DNA of 64,000 bases from Streptomyces sp. B1I3 (GCF_030816615.1 NZ_JAUSYD010000001.1:3410001-3474000); one strand, 5' to 3'; shown: positions 47,510 to 56,670, counted from the stretch's first letter. Notes: generated by a model not told the origin, from the letters alone. A program made the numbers and translations.

Positions 47510-50482
47510 ATGGACCGCGACAACAAACCCGGCGTGCGCGTTCCGGGGCAACGCGCCCCGCGGGAACGGGTGGCCGTCACCGACCTGCGCTTCACCGTGC
47601 TCGGCCCGGTCCGCGCCTGGCGCGGCGGCGAGGCCCTGCCCTCCGGCTCCCCGCAGCAGCGGGCCCTGCTGGCCGCCCTGCTCCTGCGCGACGGCCGTAC
47701 GGCCACCGCTGCCGAACTCATCGACGCTCTCTGGGGTGACGACCCCCCGTCCCAGGCGCTGGCGACGGTACGGACGTACGCCTCCCGGCTCCGCAAGACA
47801 CTGGGCCAGGACACCCTGGTCAGCGAGGCGGGGGGCTACGCGGTCCGGATCCCCCGCGAGGCCCTCGACCTGACGCTCGCCCAGGACCTGGCCACCGAGG
47901 CGGAGAAGGCCCGTGGCGCCGGGGACCGCTGCCAGGCCCGCACGCTGATCAACAAGCTGCTCGGCCTCTGGGACGGCGAGGCGCTCGCCTCCCTGCCCGG
48001 GCCGTACGCGGAGAACCGGCGCACCAGCCTCGAGGAGTGGCGCCTCCAGCTCACCGAGACCCGGCTGGACCTGGACCTGGAGGTCGGCTGCCACGCGGAG
48101 GCCGTCTCCGAGCTGACCGCGCTCACCGCCGCGCACCCCTTGCGTGAACGGCTGCGCGAACTGCTGATGGTCGCCCTGTACCGCAGCGGCCGGCAGGCCG
48201 AGGCCCTCGCGGTGTACGCCGACACCCGCCGCCTGCTCGCGGAGGAACTGGGCGTCGACCCACGGCCGGAACTGGCCCAGCTCCAGCAGCGGATCCTCCG
48301 GGCGGACGAGGAACTGGCCCGCCCGGCAGACGAACCGGCCACGGCCTCCGCCCCGGTCCGTCCCGCCCAGCTCCCGGCCACCGTCCCGGACTTCACGGGC
48401 CGCGTCTCCTTCGTGCGCGAGCTGGGCGACCGGCTCGTCACCGCCGAGGGCTCCGTGATGTCGGTCTCCGCGCTCGCCGGCATCGGCGGCGTCGGCAAGA
48501 CGACCCTCGCCGTGCACGTCGCCCACCAGGCACGCCCGCACTTCCCGGACGGCCAGCTCTACGTCGACCTCCAGGGCGCGGGGGCCCGGGCCGCCGAACC
48601 CGAGACCGTGCTCGGCTCGTTCCTGCGCGCCCTGGGCACGCCCGACTCCGCGATTCCGGACTCCCTGGACGAGCGGGCCGCGCTCTACCGCTCCACCCTC
48701 GACGGCCGCCGCATCCTGGTCCTGCTCGACAACGCCCACGACGCGGCCCAGATCCGGCCGCTGCTCCCCGGCACCGAGGGCTGTGCGGCGCTGATCACCA
48801 GTCGTGTCCGCATGGTCGACCTGGCCGGCGCGCACCTCGTGGACCTGGACGTGATGTCGCCCGAGGAGGCCCTGCAGCTCTTCACCCGCATCGTCGGCGA
48901 CGAACGCGTGCGCTCGGAGCGTGAGGCCGCCCTGGACGTGGTGGCCGCGTGCGGCTTCCTGCCGCTGGCCATCCGCATCGCCGCCTCCCGGCTGGCCGCC
49001 CGCCGCACCTGGACGGTCTCGGTCCTGGCCGCGAAGCTCGCCGACGAACGCCGCCGGCTCGACGAACTCCAGGCCGGCGACCTCGCGGTGAAGGCCACGT
49101 TCGAGCTCGGCTACGGCCAGCTGGAGCCCGCCCAGGCCCGTGCCTTCCGCCTCCTCGGCCTGGCGGACGGCCCGGACATCTCCCTCGCGGCGGCGGCCGC
49201 ACTCCTGAACCTGGGCCCCCACACGGCGGAGGACCTCCTGGAGTCCCTGGTCGACACCAGCCTCCTGGAGTCGGCGGCCCCGGGCCGCTACCGCTACCAC
49301 GACCTGGTGCGCCTCTACGCGCGTTCGTGCGCGGAACGCGACGAACAGACCCCGGTGGAACGGGAGCTGGCCCTCTCCCGCCTGCTGGACTTCTACCTGG
49401 CGACGGCGGCGGGGGTGTACGCGCTGGAGCGGCCGGGGGAGCGGGTACTCGACCACTTCGCGCGCACCGAATACCCCGGGCTCGCTTTCCAGGTCCGTGA
49501 GACCGCGCTGGACTGGCTCTTCTCGGAGTCCAGCGCACTGTTGGCCTGCGCGACCCAGTCAGCGGGATCCCGTATGCCGCGGCGTGCCGCGGACCTGCTC
49601 ATGGCCGTGGTGGACCTGGGTGAGTCCGGTGCCAACTCCCACCAGTTCGCCACGACGGCGAAGGCGGTGAGCGACGCGGCACGGACAGCGGGAGACGCAC
49701 AGGCCGAGGGCAGGGCACGCACGATGCTGACCCACGCCCTCAGCGTCTCCGGACGGTTCGCGGAGGCGGAGACCGAGGCCCGGCGCGCGCTGGAACTCGG
49801 CCGGCTGGCCGATGATCCCGTCTCCCTCGGACAGGTCCCCAACCAGCGGGGAATCATCGCCCTGTACGAGAACCGGCACGCGGACGCGGAGAACCACCTC
49901 AGTGAAGCGCTGGCCGCCTTCCGCGAGGACGGCAACAAGCCCGGTGAGGCCTCCGCCCTGTGCAACCTCTCCCGCGTCCACCTGGCCACGGGGAGAACGG
50001 CGAGCGCTGTGGACCTCGCCCAGCAGGGCGTCGGCATCTACGAGGCGGACACCTCGGGGCTGGCCCTGCGCCTCGCCAACGGGAAGTACGCCCTGGGGCT
50101 GGCGCTCACCGGTACCGGGCGGACGGCCTCCGCCCAGGAGGCGCTCACCGAAGCCATGTCGATCTTCCGCGACAGCCGGCAGCAACTCTGGCACGGCATG
50201 ACCCTGTTCCGGCTGGCCGAGTTGCACCTCGCCATCCGTCAGCCCGCCCTCGCGGCGTCGCACGCCGAGCAGGCGCTGGCGATCCTGCGCGGTATCGGCG
50301 GTGACTGGCGCCGCGCGAACGTGCTCACCGCGCTGGGACGCGGGCTCGCGGGCATCGGCCAGACGGACCGCGCCCAGGTCTGCTGGAAGGAGGCGCTCTC
50401 GATCTTCGACGACCTCGGCTCACCCGAGGCCGCCTCCGTGCGCGAACTCCTGGCACCGGCCCCCGTCGCGAGGGCATCCTGA
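47510..50482 (+). CDS. afsR: AfsR, SARP-family global regulator with NB-ARC and TPR domains
   Basis: The product has 990 residues (S. coelicolor AfsR: 993). The ATG at 47510 follows AGGGGG. An OmpR-like winged helix (about 22-105, 'LRFTVLGPVRAWRGGEALP') and the BTAD domain (about 110-260) form the SARP unit. An NB-ARC ATPase follows, with Walker A 'GIGGVGKTT' near 325-333 and 'RRILVLLDNAHDA'. TPR-like helices fill roughly 690-980. In S. coelicolor AfsR is phosphorylated by AfsK and other kinases, binds the afsS promoter and stimulates antibiotic production. Here afsS follows by 191 bp and afsK lies 2.4 kb beyond, confirming the assignment. It is cytoplasmic. Confidence 0.95.
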   Translation: MDRDNKPGVRVPGQRAPRERVAVTDLRFTVLGPVRAWRGGEALPSGSPQQRALLAALLLRDGRTATAAELIDALWGDDPPSQALATVRTYASRLRKTLGQDTLVSEAGGYAVRIPREALDLTLAQDLATEAEKARGAGDRCQARTLINKLLGLWDGEALASLPGPYAENRRTSLEEWRLQLTETRLDLDLEVGCHAEAVSELTALTAAHPLRERLRELLMVALYRSGRQAEALAVYADTRRLLAEELGVDPRPELAQLQQRILRADEELARPADEPATASAPVRPAQLPATVPDFTGRVSFVRELGDRLVTAEGSVMSVSALAGIGGVGKTTLAVHVAHQARPHFPDGQLYVDLQGAGARAAEPETVLGSFLRALGTPDSAIPDSLDERAALYRSTLDGRRILVLLDNAHDAAQIRPLLPGTEGCAALITSRVRMVDLAGAHLVDLDVMSPEEALQLFTRIVGDERVRSEREAALDVVAACGFLPLAIRIAASRLAARRTWTVSVLAAKLADERRRLDELQAGDLAVKATFELGYGQLEPAQARAFRLLGLADGPDISLAAAAALLNLGPHTAEDLLESLVDTSLLESAAPGRYRYHDLVRLYARSCAERDEQTPVERELALSRLLDFYLATAAGVYALERPGERVLDHFARTEYPGLAFQVRETALDWLFSESSALLACATQSAGSRMPRRAADLLMAVVDLGESGANSHQFATTAKAVSDAARTAGDAQAEGRARTMLTHALSVSGRFAEAETEARRALELGRLADDPVSLGQVPNQRGIIALYENRHADAENHLSEALAAFREDGNKPGEASALCNLSRVHLATGRTASAVDLAQQGVGIYEADTSGLALRLANGKYALGLALTGTGRTASAQEALTEAMSIFRDSRQQLWHGMTLFRLAELHLAIRQPALAASHAEQALAILRGIGGDWRRANVLTALGRGLAGIGQTDRAQVCWKEALSIFDDLGSPEAASVRELLAPAPVARAS

Positions 50483-50486
50483 CCGG

Positions 50487-50509
50487 CGTTCATCAATCGT
50501 TTATCGCCT
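50487..50509 (+). promoter_or_regulatory. AfsR/PhoP-type direct repeat in the afsS promoter
   Basis: CGTTCATCA (50487) and CGTTTATCG (50498) are direct repeats 11 bp apart, the spacing used by SARP regulators and by PHO boxes. A CACTCT or TACTCA hexamer 8-16 bp further on would be the -10. AfsR and PhoP are known to compete at the S. coelicolor afsS promoter. The site begins 5 bp after the afsR stop. Confidence 0.7.
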
Positions 50510-50593
50510 GACGGCACTCTCTACTCATCGATCCGTCGCGTCGGGGGGCAGACGGATTGGCGAGTGGCCTCACCAATAAGGTGATCGGCCCTG

Positions 50594-50637
50594 GGAGCCC
50601 GCCCGGCGATCCACGGGGGAACCGCCGGGCGGGCTCC
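50594..50637 (+). terminator. Strong hairpin inside the afsR-afsS gap
   Basis: A perfect 15-bp GC stem (50594-50608 with 50623-50637) and a 14-nt loop end 36 bp before the afsS start. It lies downstream of the likely afsS promoter, so it would be in the afsS leader as well as after afsR (see findings). Confidence 0.75.
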
Positions 50638-50673
50638 TCATCCGCTGTCACAACGTTTCAGGAGTTGAACTTC

Positions 50674-50847
50674 ATGGCCGACAAGAGCGACATCCTCAAG
50701 CCGACGGACGCGCACGCCACCGGCGGGGACATCACCACCCAGGACGCGCACGCCACCGGTTCACCGCTCAAGCCGACGGACGCGCACGCCACCGGCGGGG
50801 ACATCACCACCCTGGACGCGCACGCCACGAGTGAGCCGGCCAACTAG
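50674..50847 (+). CDS. afsS: AfsS, small repeat-containing regulator of secondary metabolism
   Basis: The product has 57 residues, with GGAG about 10 nt before the ATG. The body is four near-identical units built on 'DAHATGG': 'PTDAHATGGDIT', 'TQDAHATGSPLK', 'PTDAHATGGDIT' and 'TLDAHATSEPAN'. The repeat is the hallmark of AfsS (63 aa in S. coelicolor), which raises actinorhodin and undecylprodigiosin production when induced by AfsR; how it works is not established. The second repeat pair is an exact copy of the first at the amino-acid level. It follows afsR. Confidence 0.93.
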   Translation: MADKSDILKPTDAHATGGDITTQDAHATGSPLKPTDAHATGGDITTLDAHATSEPAN

Positions 50848-50904
50848 ACCTCAATCGCACGGGGGAGCGGCCGCGGCGGCGCGGAGGGGGAGCCGTCGCG
50901 GCCG

Positions 50905-51002
50905 CCGCATGCGCGTGTGCGGATGGGGCGCCGCATGCGCGTGTGCGGATGGGCCGCCGCATGCGCGTGTGCGGATGCGGCCGCCGCATGCGCGTGTGCG
51001 GA
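50905..51002. repeat. Four-copy 26-bp tandem repeat of a near-palindrome after afsS
   Basis: CCGCATGCGCGTGTGCGGA recurs at 50905, 50931, 50957 and 50984 (period 26, 26, 27 bp), with spacers ATGGGGCG, ATGGGCCG and ATGCGGCCG-like. Each unit can pair its CCGCA with its TGCGG. The stretch between afsS and the next gene (50848-51171) holds no gene; reading frames through the repeats are artefacts. Confidence 0.9.
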
Positions 51003-51127
51003 CATGCGCCTCAGGCCGGCACGGCTTCCGCATGCCGTCCTCCCGCGAGGTCGCGTACGCGCCCGGCCGCTCCCGCTCATGCCGGCACTCCGTGGCACGA
51101 GCGCCGTACGCGCCGAAACACGCCCGG

Positions 51128-51161
51128 GCCGACTCGCCGCCGATCCCCTCGGCGAGTTCGG
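51128..51161 (-). terminator. Imperfect hairpin after the minus-strand secreted-protein gene
   Basis: An 11-12-bp stem with a one-base bulge (CCGACTCGCCG and CGGCGAGTTCGG) ends about 10 bp past the stop of the gene at 51172. It is plausible but weaker than the other hairpins here. Confidence 0.5.
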
Positions 51162-51171
51162 CCGAGGACGG

Positions 51172-51726
51172 TCAGTAGCGCAGCTCCGCCGTGACCTGGC
51201 AGCGCTTCACGCGGGAGACCAGGCGCGGGCTGTCCATGGCGACGGTGATGATCTCGGCCTCACCGGCACCGACCTCGACGTCGGCCTCGCCCGTGTCGAC
51301 GGTCAGGCCCTTGGCGTCGAGGAACGTCACGTCCACGTCGTAGAGGTGTGTGCCCGCCGCGGTCGACCTGATCTCGATCGACGACGTGGTCAGGGCCCTG
51401 CGCTTGCCGCTCTTGGGCCGGGCGCAACGGATGACGCGGAGGGCGGGCGCCTCCGAGGCGGTGCTGACGGGCGTCTGCGACGCGTACGTCGTACCGCTGG
51501 AGGAGCCCGACGAGCCGTCGCCGTAGTCGTCATCGTCGTCGTAGTCGTGGTAGCTGCCGTTGCTCTTCTTCGAGTTGGAGCAGCCGCCCCCGGAACCACT
51601 GCTCTTGCCGCTCCGGCTCTTCCCGCTCTTGCCGCTCTTGCCGCCATGACTGGACGTCGAGAAACCGGTGAGTGCGAGCACCACCACGACCAGTACCGCT
51701 GCGAACCTGATCCGTCGCCGCATCAT
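51172..51726 (-). CDS. Secreted low-complexity protein of unknown function between afsS and afsK
   Basis: The product has 184 residues. The first of two adjacent ATGs is used, with a G-rich site ahead. 'RRRIRFAAVLVVVVLALTGF' is a signal peptide or anchor. Residues about 28-80 are low complexity: Gly/Lys/Ser repeats ('GKSGKSGKSRSGKSSGSGGG'), a lone Cys, then a run of Asp and Tyr ('YHDYDDDDDYGDG'). Residues about 90-184 form a beta-rich domain ('IEIRSTAAGTHLYDVDVTFL') with two Cys that could bond. In S. coelicolor the matching position (SCO4424) also holds an uncharacterised gene. Function unknown. Confidence 0.8.
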   Translation of the reverse strand: MMRRRIRFAAVLVVVVLALTGFSTSSHGGKSGKSGKSRSGKSSGSGGGCSNSKKSNGSYHDYDDDDDYGDGSSGSSSGTTYASQTPVSTASEAPALRVIRCARPKSGKRRALTTSSIEIRSTAAGTHLYDVDVTFLDAKGLTVDTGEADVEVGAGEAEIITVAMDSPRLVSRVKRCQVTAELRY

Positions 51727-51954
51727 CGATGCAGCCCCCCTTGTTGTTGTCGGCTCTCCTGGCCGTCGCACGGCCGCGCGACACCGTAACGCACAGCATT
51801 CCGGCTCCGGACCCGCAGTCCGGTCATGGCCCTGTCACAGTCCGGTCATGGTCTGGTGGCGGGGCCAACCCGCACGGCGTAGCGTCGCAGGAGGGATCCG
51901 TACACGTCCGCAACGCCGGCCCGGGGGTTAGCGAACGCCGCAGGAGGCTGACCG

Positions 51955-52701
51955 ATGATCCGCAACGTCCTGGGCTCGGTGATCGCTCTCATCGGAGCGG
52001 CGGCTGCCGTCCTGAGCCCTTTCCAGCACTGGTACGGCAACCGTCTCGGGCGGGACTACCGCATCCAGGACCTGTTCGGCGGCATCACCGGCGCGCACGC
52101 GGCGGTGATGACGTCGATCCTGCTGCCCTTCATGTTCGCCGCCCTCGTGGCCCTGATCGGCGTCGTCCTGCGATCCCGTGCCGTGGTGGCGGTCGCGGGG
52201 CTGATCGTGCTCGGCTTCACCGTGCTCTGGATGGTCCGCCAGGGGCAGGCGGCCGGAAGCCTGTCGGTCGGCGGCGACGGGTCCGGGCTCCGTCCGGGCG
52301 TCGCGTACGCCGCGGCGGGCGGGCTGCTGCTCCTGCTGGGCGCCGTCCTGATGTCGGGCCGCCCCCGGAAGCGTGGCCGGCGGCGCCGAGGGGACCCCGA
52401 GCCCTACGCGGCTCCCGGGGACGACCACCCGGACACCTGGCCGCCCACGCAGGAGCCCGGTCCGGCCGCGCAGACGTCACCCTGGCCGGAACAGGAGCGG
52501 AACCCGTACACGGGCCCGGACCCGCACGCCCGGCGCGAGGACCAGGGACAGTTCCATGAGGACCAGGGCCAGTTCCGTGAGGGTGAGGGCCAGTCCCGTG
52601 GCCCTCACCCGGCGCAGGACCGGGGCGAGGAGCAGGACACCGCCGCGTACCCCGTATGGGACAAGGACGTCGACCGCGACCAGCGGGACCAGGGCCGCTA
52701 G
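51955..52701 (+). CDS. Membrane protein with four helices and a charged disordered tail
   Basis: The product has 248 residues and AGGAGG 6 nt before the ATG. Four hydrophobic segments lie at about 5-22, 45-70, 75-95 and 112-135. They are followed by a basic patch ('GRPRKRGRRRRGDPEP') and about 110 residues rich in Pro, Gln, Glu, Asp and Gly. A seven-residue unit ('EDQGQFH', 'EDQGQFR', then 'EGEGQSR') repeats near 195-215. No family was recognised. It lies beside afsK, convergent with it across a MITE-like element. Confidence 0.8.
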   Translation: MIRNVLGSVIALIGAAAAVLSPFQHWYGNRLGRDYRIQDLFGGITGAHAAVMTSILLPFMFAALVALIGVVLRSRAVVAVAGLIVLGFTVLWMVRQGQAAGSLSVGGDGSGLRPGVAYAAAGGLLLLLGAVLMSGRPRKRGRRRRGDPEPYAAPGDDHPDTWPPTQEPGPAAQTSPWPEQERNPYTGPDPHARREDQGQFHEDQGQFREGEGQSRGPHPAQDRGEEQDTAAYPVWDKDVDRDQRDQGR

Positions 52702-52704
52702 GGC

Positions 52705-52887
52705 CCTAGGGCGTGTTTCGAAAGTCCCGCCTGCCCGGGGGCGTCTGGCACGCACGCTCGCCGTGTTGTCGGGATCACCCCGATACACCCGGTATCGGGG
52801 CGACCCTCCGCCTTGCGATCGCACGCACCAGACGCCCCCGGGCCTGCCCTTCGGGCAGACGACGCTACTTTCGAAACACGCCCTAGG
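52705..52887. mobile_element. MITE-like element with 21-bp perfect terminal inverted repeats
   Basis: The 183-bp element has perfect 21-bp ends (52705-52725 and 52867-52887) reading CCTAGGGCGTGTTTCGAAAG inward. CTAG at both outer edges could be a 4-bp target duplication, as made by IS5-group transposases. A second inverted pair (around GGGGGCGTCTGG and CCAGACGCCCCC) and a central CCCCGATAC/GTATCGGGG hairpin mean the whole unit can fold on itself. It has no coding capacity. It fills the gap between two convergent genes and overlaps the afsK stop codon. Confidence 0.85.
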
Positions 52888-55249
52888 CCCGCGGTGCCCG
52901 GCTCCCCGTGCCCGTGCCCTTCAGCGCGTCCAGCGCGTACACGCACCGGTCCTTGCTGCACGCGTACACGACGCCCGCCTCCGCGACGGGTGAGCCGGTG
53001 ATCTCACCGCCCGTGGCGAGCTTCCAGCGGAGCTGGCCGCCCGCCGCGTCCAGCGTGTAGAGCACGTGGTCCGCCGAACCGAAGTGGACCCGGCCGTCGG
53101 CGACCACCGGAGCTCCCACGACCTCGCCGCCCGCCGCGAACCGCCACTTCGGCGTACCGGTGACCGCGTCCAGCGTGTACAGCGCGCTGCCGCTGCCGAC
53201 GTGTACGTTCCCCGCCGTGACCAGCACCGGCTCGATGGACTGACGGCCTTCCGTCGCGATGCGCCACCGGTCCTTGCCGGTCGACGCGTCCAGCGCGTAG
53301 ACGGTGCCCAGGTAGTCCGCGAGGTACACCCCGCCGCCCGTGACCGCCGGCCCGGGGGCGAACGCGGGCGGGGAGAGGAAGACGGCCGGCGACTCGAAGT
53401 GCCAGCGCACCCGGCCCGAGACCGTGTCCACGGCCAGCACCCGGGTCCCCGCGGCGACGTACACGAAGCCGTCCGGCGCCGGTGACACCCGCACCGGTAC
53501 ACCGCCGCAGGAGGCCGCGTCACCGATGGGGTAGGACCACCGCTCGATGCCCGTGCGCGCGTCGACGGCCCGCAACCGGGCGTCCTGCCACAGGTACACC
53601 GTGCCGTCGTGGATGACGGGCCCTGCCTCCGCTGTCTCGAAGTCCGTCTGGACTCCCCCGGTCTCCCACAGCTTCTCGCCGCTCGACGCCTCCCAGGCCT
53701 GTACGCCGCCGCCCCGCGTCGCGGTCAGGACGGTGCCGCGGTCGGCCTTGAGGGAGTACACCCAGGCGTCGGTCTGCAGACGCCACCGCTCGTTGCCGGT
53801 GCCCGCGTCCAGCGCGTACAGGGACGGGCCGTCCGAGGCGTGGATCCGGCCGCCGTCGACGGCCATCGCCCAGGCCACGTCGCGGGTCTTGAACTGCCGT
53901 CGGCCGTTGCCCACGTCCAGCGCGTGGACCTCGAACGACGTCACGTACAACAGGTCGCCGACCACGACGGGGGTGCCCCACACATCGTTCGACATGCGGA
54001 AGCGCCAGGGCCGCCAGCGTTCCGGCCCGGCGGGCGCGGCTTCCGGGGACGGGGTGGGCGCGGGCACCGGCGCGGTCGCGGTACCCGCCGCACCGTTCGC
54101 CCCGGGAGCGCGCACCCAGCCGGTGGCCGGGTCCGCGTGCGCCGCGGCCGGACCGCGTACCTCCGCCGGACGCGGCCCGGGGCCGATCGGCACCTTGGCG
54201 CCGGGCAGCCGCACGGGGCCGCCGTCGGACGAGGGCGCGGGTGCGGTGCGGACGTCACCGCCGCTGCGCCATGCCCCGTCCCGGCCGGTACCCGGCGGGG
54301 GCTGCTGCGGAGGTGGCGGCACGGCCACCGGCGCGGGGGCGGCCACGACGGCGCGGCCACCGCCCCTGCGCTGCTCGATCATCGCCGTCGCCGAGGTGGG
54401 CAGCCAGGCGGACGCCGTACCGCTGTCGTCGCTGCCGGAGGCGAACAGGTGCGGGGCCAGCTGGGACTGCAGGTCGGCCGGGCTGGGCCGCCGTGTCGCG
54501 TCCATCTGCATGCAGGACTCGATCAGCGGGCGCAGATCGTCGGGCAGCCCCTCCGTGTCGGGGCCCTCGCGCAGCAGCATGAAGACGGTCTCCACCGGGT
54601 TCGCGCCGTGGAAGGGCGCGTGGCCCGTCGCCGCGAAGACGAGCGTCGAGCCGAGCGAGAACACGTCGCTGGCCCCCGTCACGCTGCGCGAGTCACGGGC
54701 CTGCTCGGGAGACATGTACGCCGGTGTTCCCACCGCGACGTTCGTCATGGTCAGCCGGGTGTTGGAGACGCCGGACGCGATGCCGAAGTCGATCACCCGG
54801 GGCCCGTCCTCGACGACGAGCACGTTCGACGGCTTGAGGTCGCGGTGGACGAGTCCCGCCCCGTGGATCGACTGCAGGGCCTCGGCGATCCCGGCGGCCA
54901 GCCACCGCACGGCCTGGGTCGGCATCGGCCCGCACTCGCTCACTATCTCCTCGAGCGAGGGAGCGGGAACGTAGGCGGTGGCCAGCCACGGGACGGCCGC
55001 CCGCGGATCGGCGTCCACCACGGCCGCGGTGTAGAAGCCGCTGACGGCGCGGGCCGCTTCCACCTCACGGGTGAAGCGGACCCGGAACAGCTGGTCCTCG
55101 GCCAGTTCCGTACGGACCGTCTTGATCGCCACCCGCCGGCCCGACGCCGACCGGGCGAGGTAGACCAGCCCCATGCCTCCGGCGCCGAGCCGTCCCAGCA
55201 CCTCGAACGGGCCGATCCGCCGCGGGTCATGCTGCGTCAGCTGCTCCAC
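52883..55249 (-). CDS. afsK: AfsK, Ser/Thr protein kinase with PQQ-type beta-propeller
   Basis: The product has 788 residues (S. coelicolor AfsK: about 799) from GTG 55249. The kinase domain has '[10 protein letters not shown]' (21-30), Lys-43, 'HRDLKPSN' with Asp-137, and an activation loop '[20 protein letters not shown]'; Thr-167 probably matches the autophosphorylated Thr-168 of S. coelicolor. A Pro-rich linker (about 300-420) leads to an eight-bladed propeller of 'YALDAxTGxxRW' repeats (about 425-785). There is no transmembrane helix; AfsK is loosely membrane-associated. It phosphorylates AfsR and, at hyphal tips, DivIVA. The stop codon TAG is provided by the end of the MITE-like element. 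Confidence 0.93.
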   Translation of the reverse strand: MEQLTQHDPRRIGPFEVLGRLGAGGMGLVYLARSASGRRVAIKTVRTELAEDQLFRVRFTREVEAARAVSGFYTAAVVDADPRAAVPWLATAYVPAPSLEEIVSECGPMPTQAVRWLAAGIAEALQSIHGAGLVHRDLKPSNVLVVEDGPRVIDFGIASGVSNTRLTMTNVAVGTPAYMSPEQARDSRSVTGASDVFSLGSTLVFAATGHAPFHGANPVETVFMLLREGPDTEGLPDDLRPLIESCMQMDATRRPSPADLQSQLAPHLFASGSDDSGTASAWLPTSATAMIEQRRGGGRAVVAAPAPVAVPPPPQQPPPGTGRDGAWRSGGDVRTAPAPSSDGGPVRLPGAKVPIGPGPRPAEVRGPAAAHADPATGWVRAPGANGAAGTATAPVPAPTPSPEAAPAGPERWRPWRFRMSNDVWGTPVVVGDLLYVTSFEVHALDVGNGRRQFKTRDVAWAMAVDGGRIHASDGPSLYALDAGTGNERWRLQTDAWVYSLKADRGTVLTATRGGGVQAWEASSGEKLWETGGVQTDFETAEAGPVIHDGTVYLWQDARLRAVDARTGIERWSYPIGDAASCGGVPVRVSPAPDGFVYVAAGTRVLAVDTVSGRVRWHFESPAVFLSPPAFAPGPAVTGGGVYLADYLGTVYALDASTGKDRWRIATEGRQSIEPVLVTAGNVHVGSGSALYTLDAVTGTPKWRFAAGGEVVGAPVVADGRVHFGSADHVLYTLDAAGGQLRWKLATGGEITGSPVAEAGVVYACSKDRCVYALDALKGTGTGSRAPRA

Positions 55250-55485
55250 TTGCCTGCCACCTCCCCGTACGGGCCCCAGGAAACGAAGCCCGCGAAATCC
55301 CGCCCTGTGCAGCGTCTCACCACTGAGCACCACCTGGCGGTGCGCACCTGATTCTTCCTGGCTCGGGGCCTGGTTGCGAACCCGGGGGCGGATCGGGGTG
55401 TCTTGTGGCACTCCACCCGTTTCAGGACAGCCGAAACGGAGCCGGAGAACGGCCGGAGTGCACCTCGGGCGCCGGCCGCAGCCCG

Positions 55486-56295
55486 CTAGGGCAGCAGTTC
55501 GGTCGGCTGAAGCACCGCGAAGGCGGCACCCTGGTCGTCCTGGAGCACCGCCATCCGGCCGTACGGGGTGTCGAAGGCCGGGGCCGAGATCCGGCCACCG
55601 AGGCGTACGGCCGTCTCGGCGGCCCGGACGCAGTCGGCCACGGCGAAGTAGCTCAGGAAGTAGCTCGGCAGCATCGCGGGGGACGCGTCCGGGATGACGC
55701 TGCGTCCGCCGATCGCACTGTCCGGGCCGGGCTCGGTGCCTGCCGGGGACCACATGCGGAAGTCCGCTCCGGACCCTTCGGTGCCGGGGTCGCCGTCCGG
55801 CGCCCCGTCCAGGTCCGTGCCGAGGAAGCCGAAGACCTCTTCGTAGAAGGCGTCGACCCGTTCGGGCTGCCGGGTGTGGACCTCGGTCCAGCAGAAGGCG
55901 CCCGGCTCGCCGTACTTCTCGAAACCCGCACGGTCACCGGCCTGCCAGAGACCGAAGACCGCACCGCCCGGGTCGGCCGCCTGGGCGAGGATTCCCGCCC
56001 GGCCGGCCCGTACCGGATCGGTGATCACCTGGCCGCCGGCCTTCCGGATCAGGGCCACGGTGGCGAGGATGTCGTCGGTGGAGAAGTAGACGCCCCACTC
56101 GGTCGGCATGCGCCCGTCCTGCTTGGCCGCGAGGGCGGCGACGAGCTTCCCGTCGCTGTACGCGTCGGCAAAGGGCATCCCGTCCTCCGCGTGGAAGGTC
56201 CAGCCGAAGAGCCCGCCGTAGAAGCGCTTGCCCGCTTCGAGGTCGGAGAGCGACACGTCCACCCAGCACGGCACGGACTGCGCGAATGCGGCCAT
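55486..56295 (-). CDS. VOC-superfamily protein with two glyoxalase-like domains
   Basis: The product has 269 residues from ATG 56295, with GGAAGG upstream. Two VOC modules follow one another: residues about 8-120 ('[25 protein letters not shown]') and about 135-265 ('[23 protein letters not shown]', '[16 protein letters not shown]'). Double-domain members in Streptomyces are annotated as glyoxalase or hydroxylase-like proteins, but most are uncharacterised. Metal ligands cannot be assigned with confidence. It is divergent from the TetR gene. Confidence 0.85.
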   Translation of the reverse strand: MAAFAQSVPCWVDVSLSDLEAGKRFYGGLFGWTFHAEDGMPFADAYSDGKLVAALAAKQDGRMPTEWGVYFSTDDILATVALIRKAGGQVITDPVRAGRAGILAQAADPGGAVFGLWQAGDRAGFEKYGEPGAFCWTEVHTRQPERVDAFYEEVFGFLGTDLDGAPDGDPGTEGSGADFRMWSPAGTEPGPDSAIGGRSVIPDASPAMLPSYFLSYFAVADCVRAAETAVRLGGRISAPAFDTPYGRMAVLQDDQGAAFAVLQPTELLP

Positions 56296-56451
56296 GGCCC
56301 GGGTCCTTCCGTTGCGGTGACGCCCGTCACACTCAACGTATCGCCGGGCGTCGTGCCGCGCGCCCCGAAATCCCCTGGCGCACGGCCGCCACCCGCAGGA
56401 ATAGAACTTCTGCGCGCATCGTGAAGGTGGCGCGCGCAGGGTGGACGAGCG

Positions 56452-56485
56452 TTGTCCACCGAAGTTATCCACAGGCTGTTGATAA
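56452..56485. promoter_or_regulatory. Cluster of DnaA-box-like 9-mers
   Basis: TTGTCCACC (56452-56460), TTATCCACA (56465-56473, perfect E. coli-type box) and, inverted, TTATCAACA (56477-56485) lie within 34 bp. The 375-bp divergent gap (56296-56670) contains no gene. An 8-bp GCGCGC-type inverted repeat (56410-56439) is just upstream. The cluster may titrate DnaA or regulate the TetR gene. Confidence 0.55.
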
Positions 56486-56670
56486 GAAGATCACGTCGGC
56501 GGGCCTCCGCTGCGGGCACCGCCCGGACACCCCGCCCACGGGGCGGAACCGCCTCCGCGACCGCCTTCCGGGACGCCTGGAAAAGCGCCTTCCGCCCTGT
56601 GCGGACTGGGGCGTTCCCCATTTGCAGTCGGTCAGATCGCGCCCCGATCACCCCTCGGTAAGCTGACTGC

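Noticed and set aside
50905..51002. Possible CRISPR array
   Set aside because: Spacers are only 7-8 bp and nearly identical, so the tract is a tandem repeat, not repeat-spacer DNA; no cas gene is present.
50804..51194. Several short His/Ala/Arg-rich frames after afsS
   Set aside because: They only translate the 26-bp DNA repeat in different frames; no start signals or conservation are evident.
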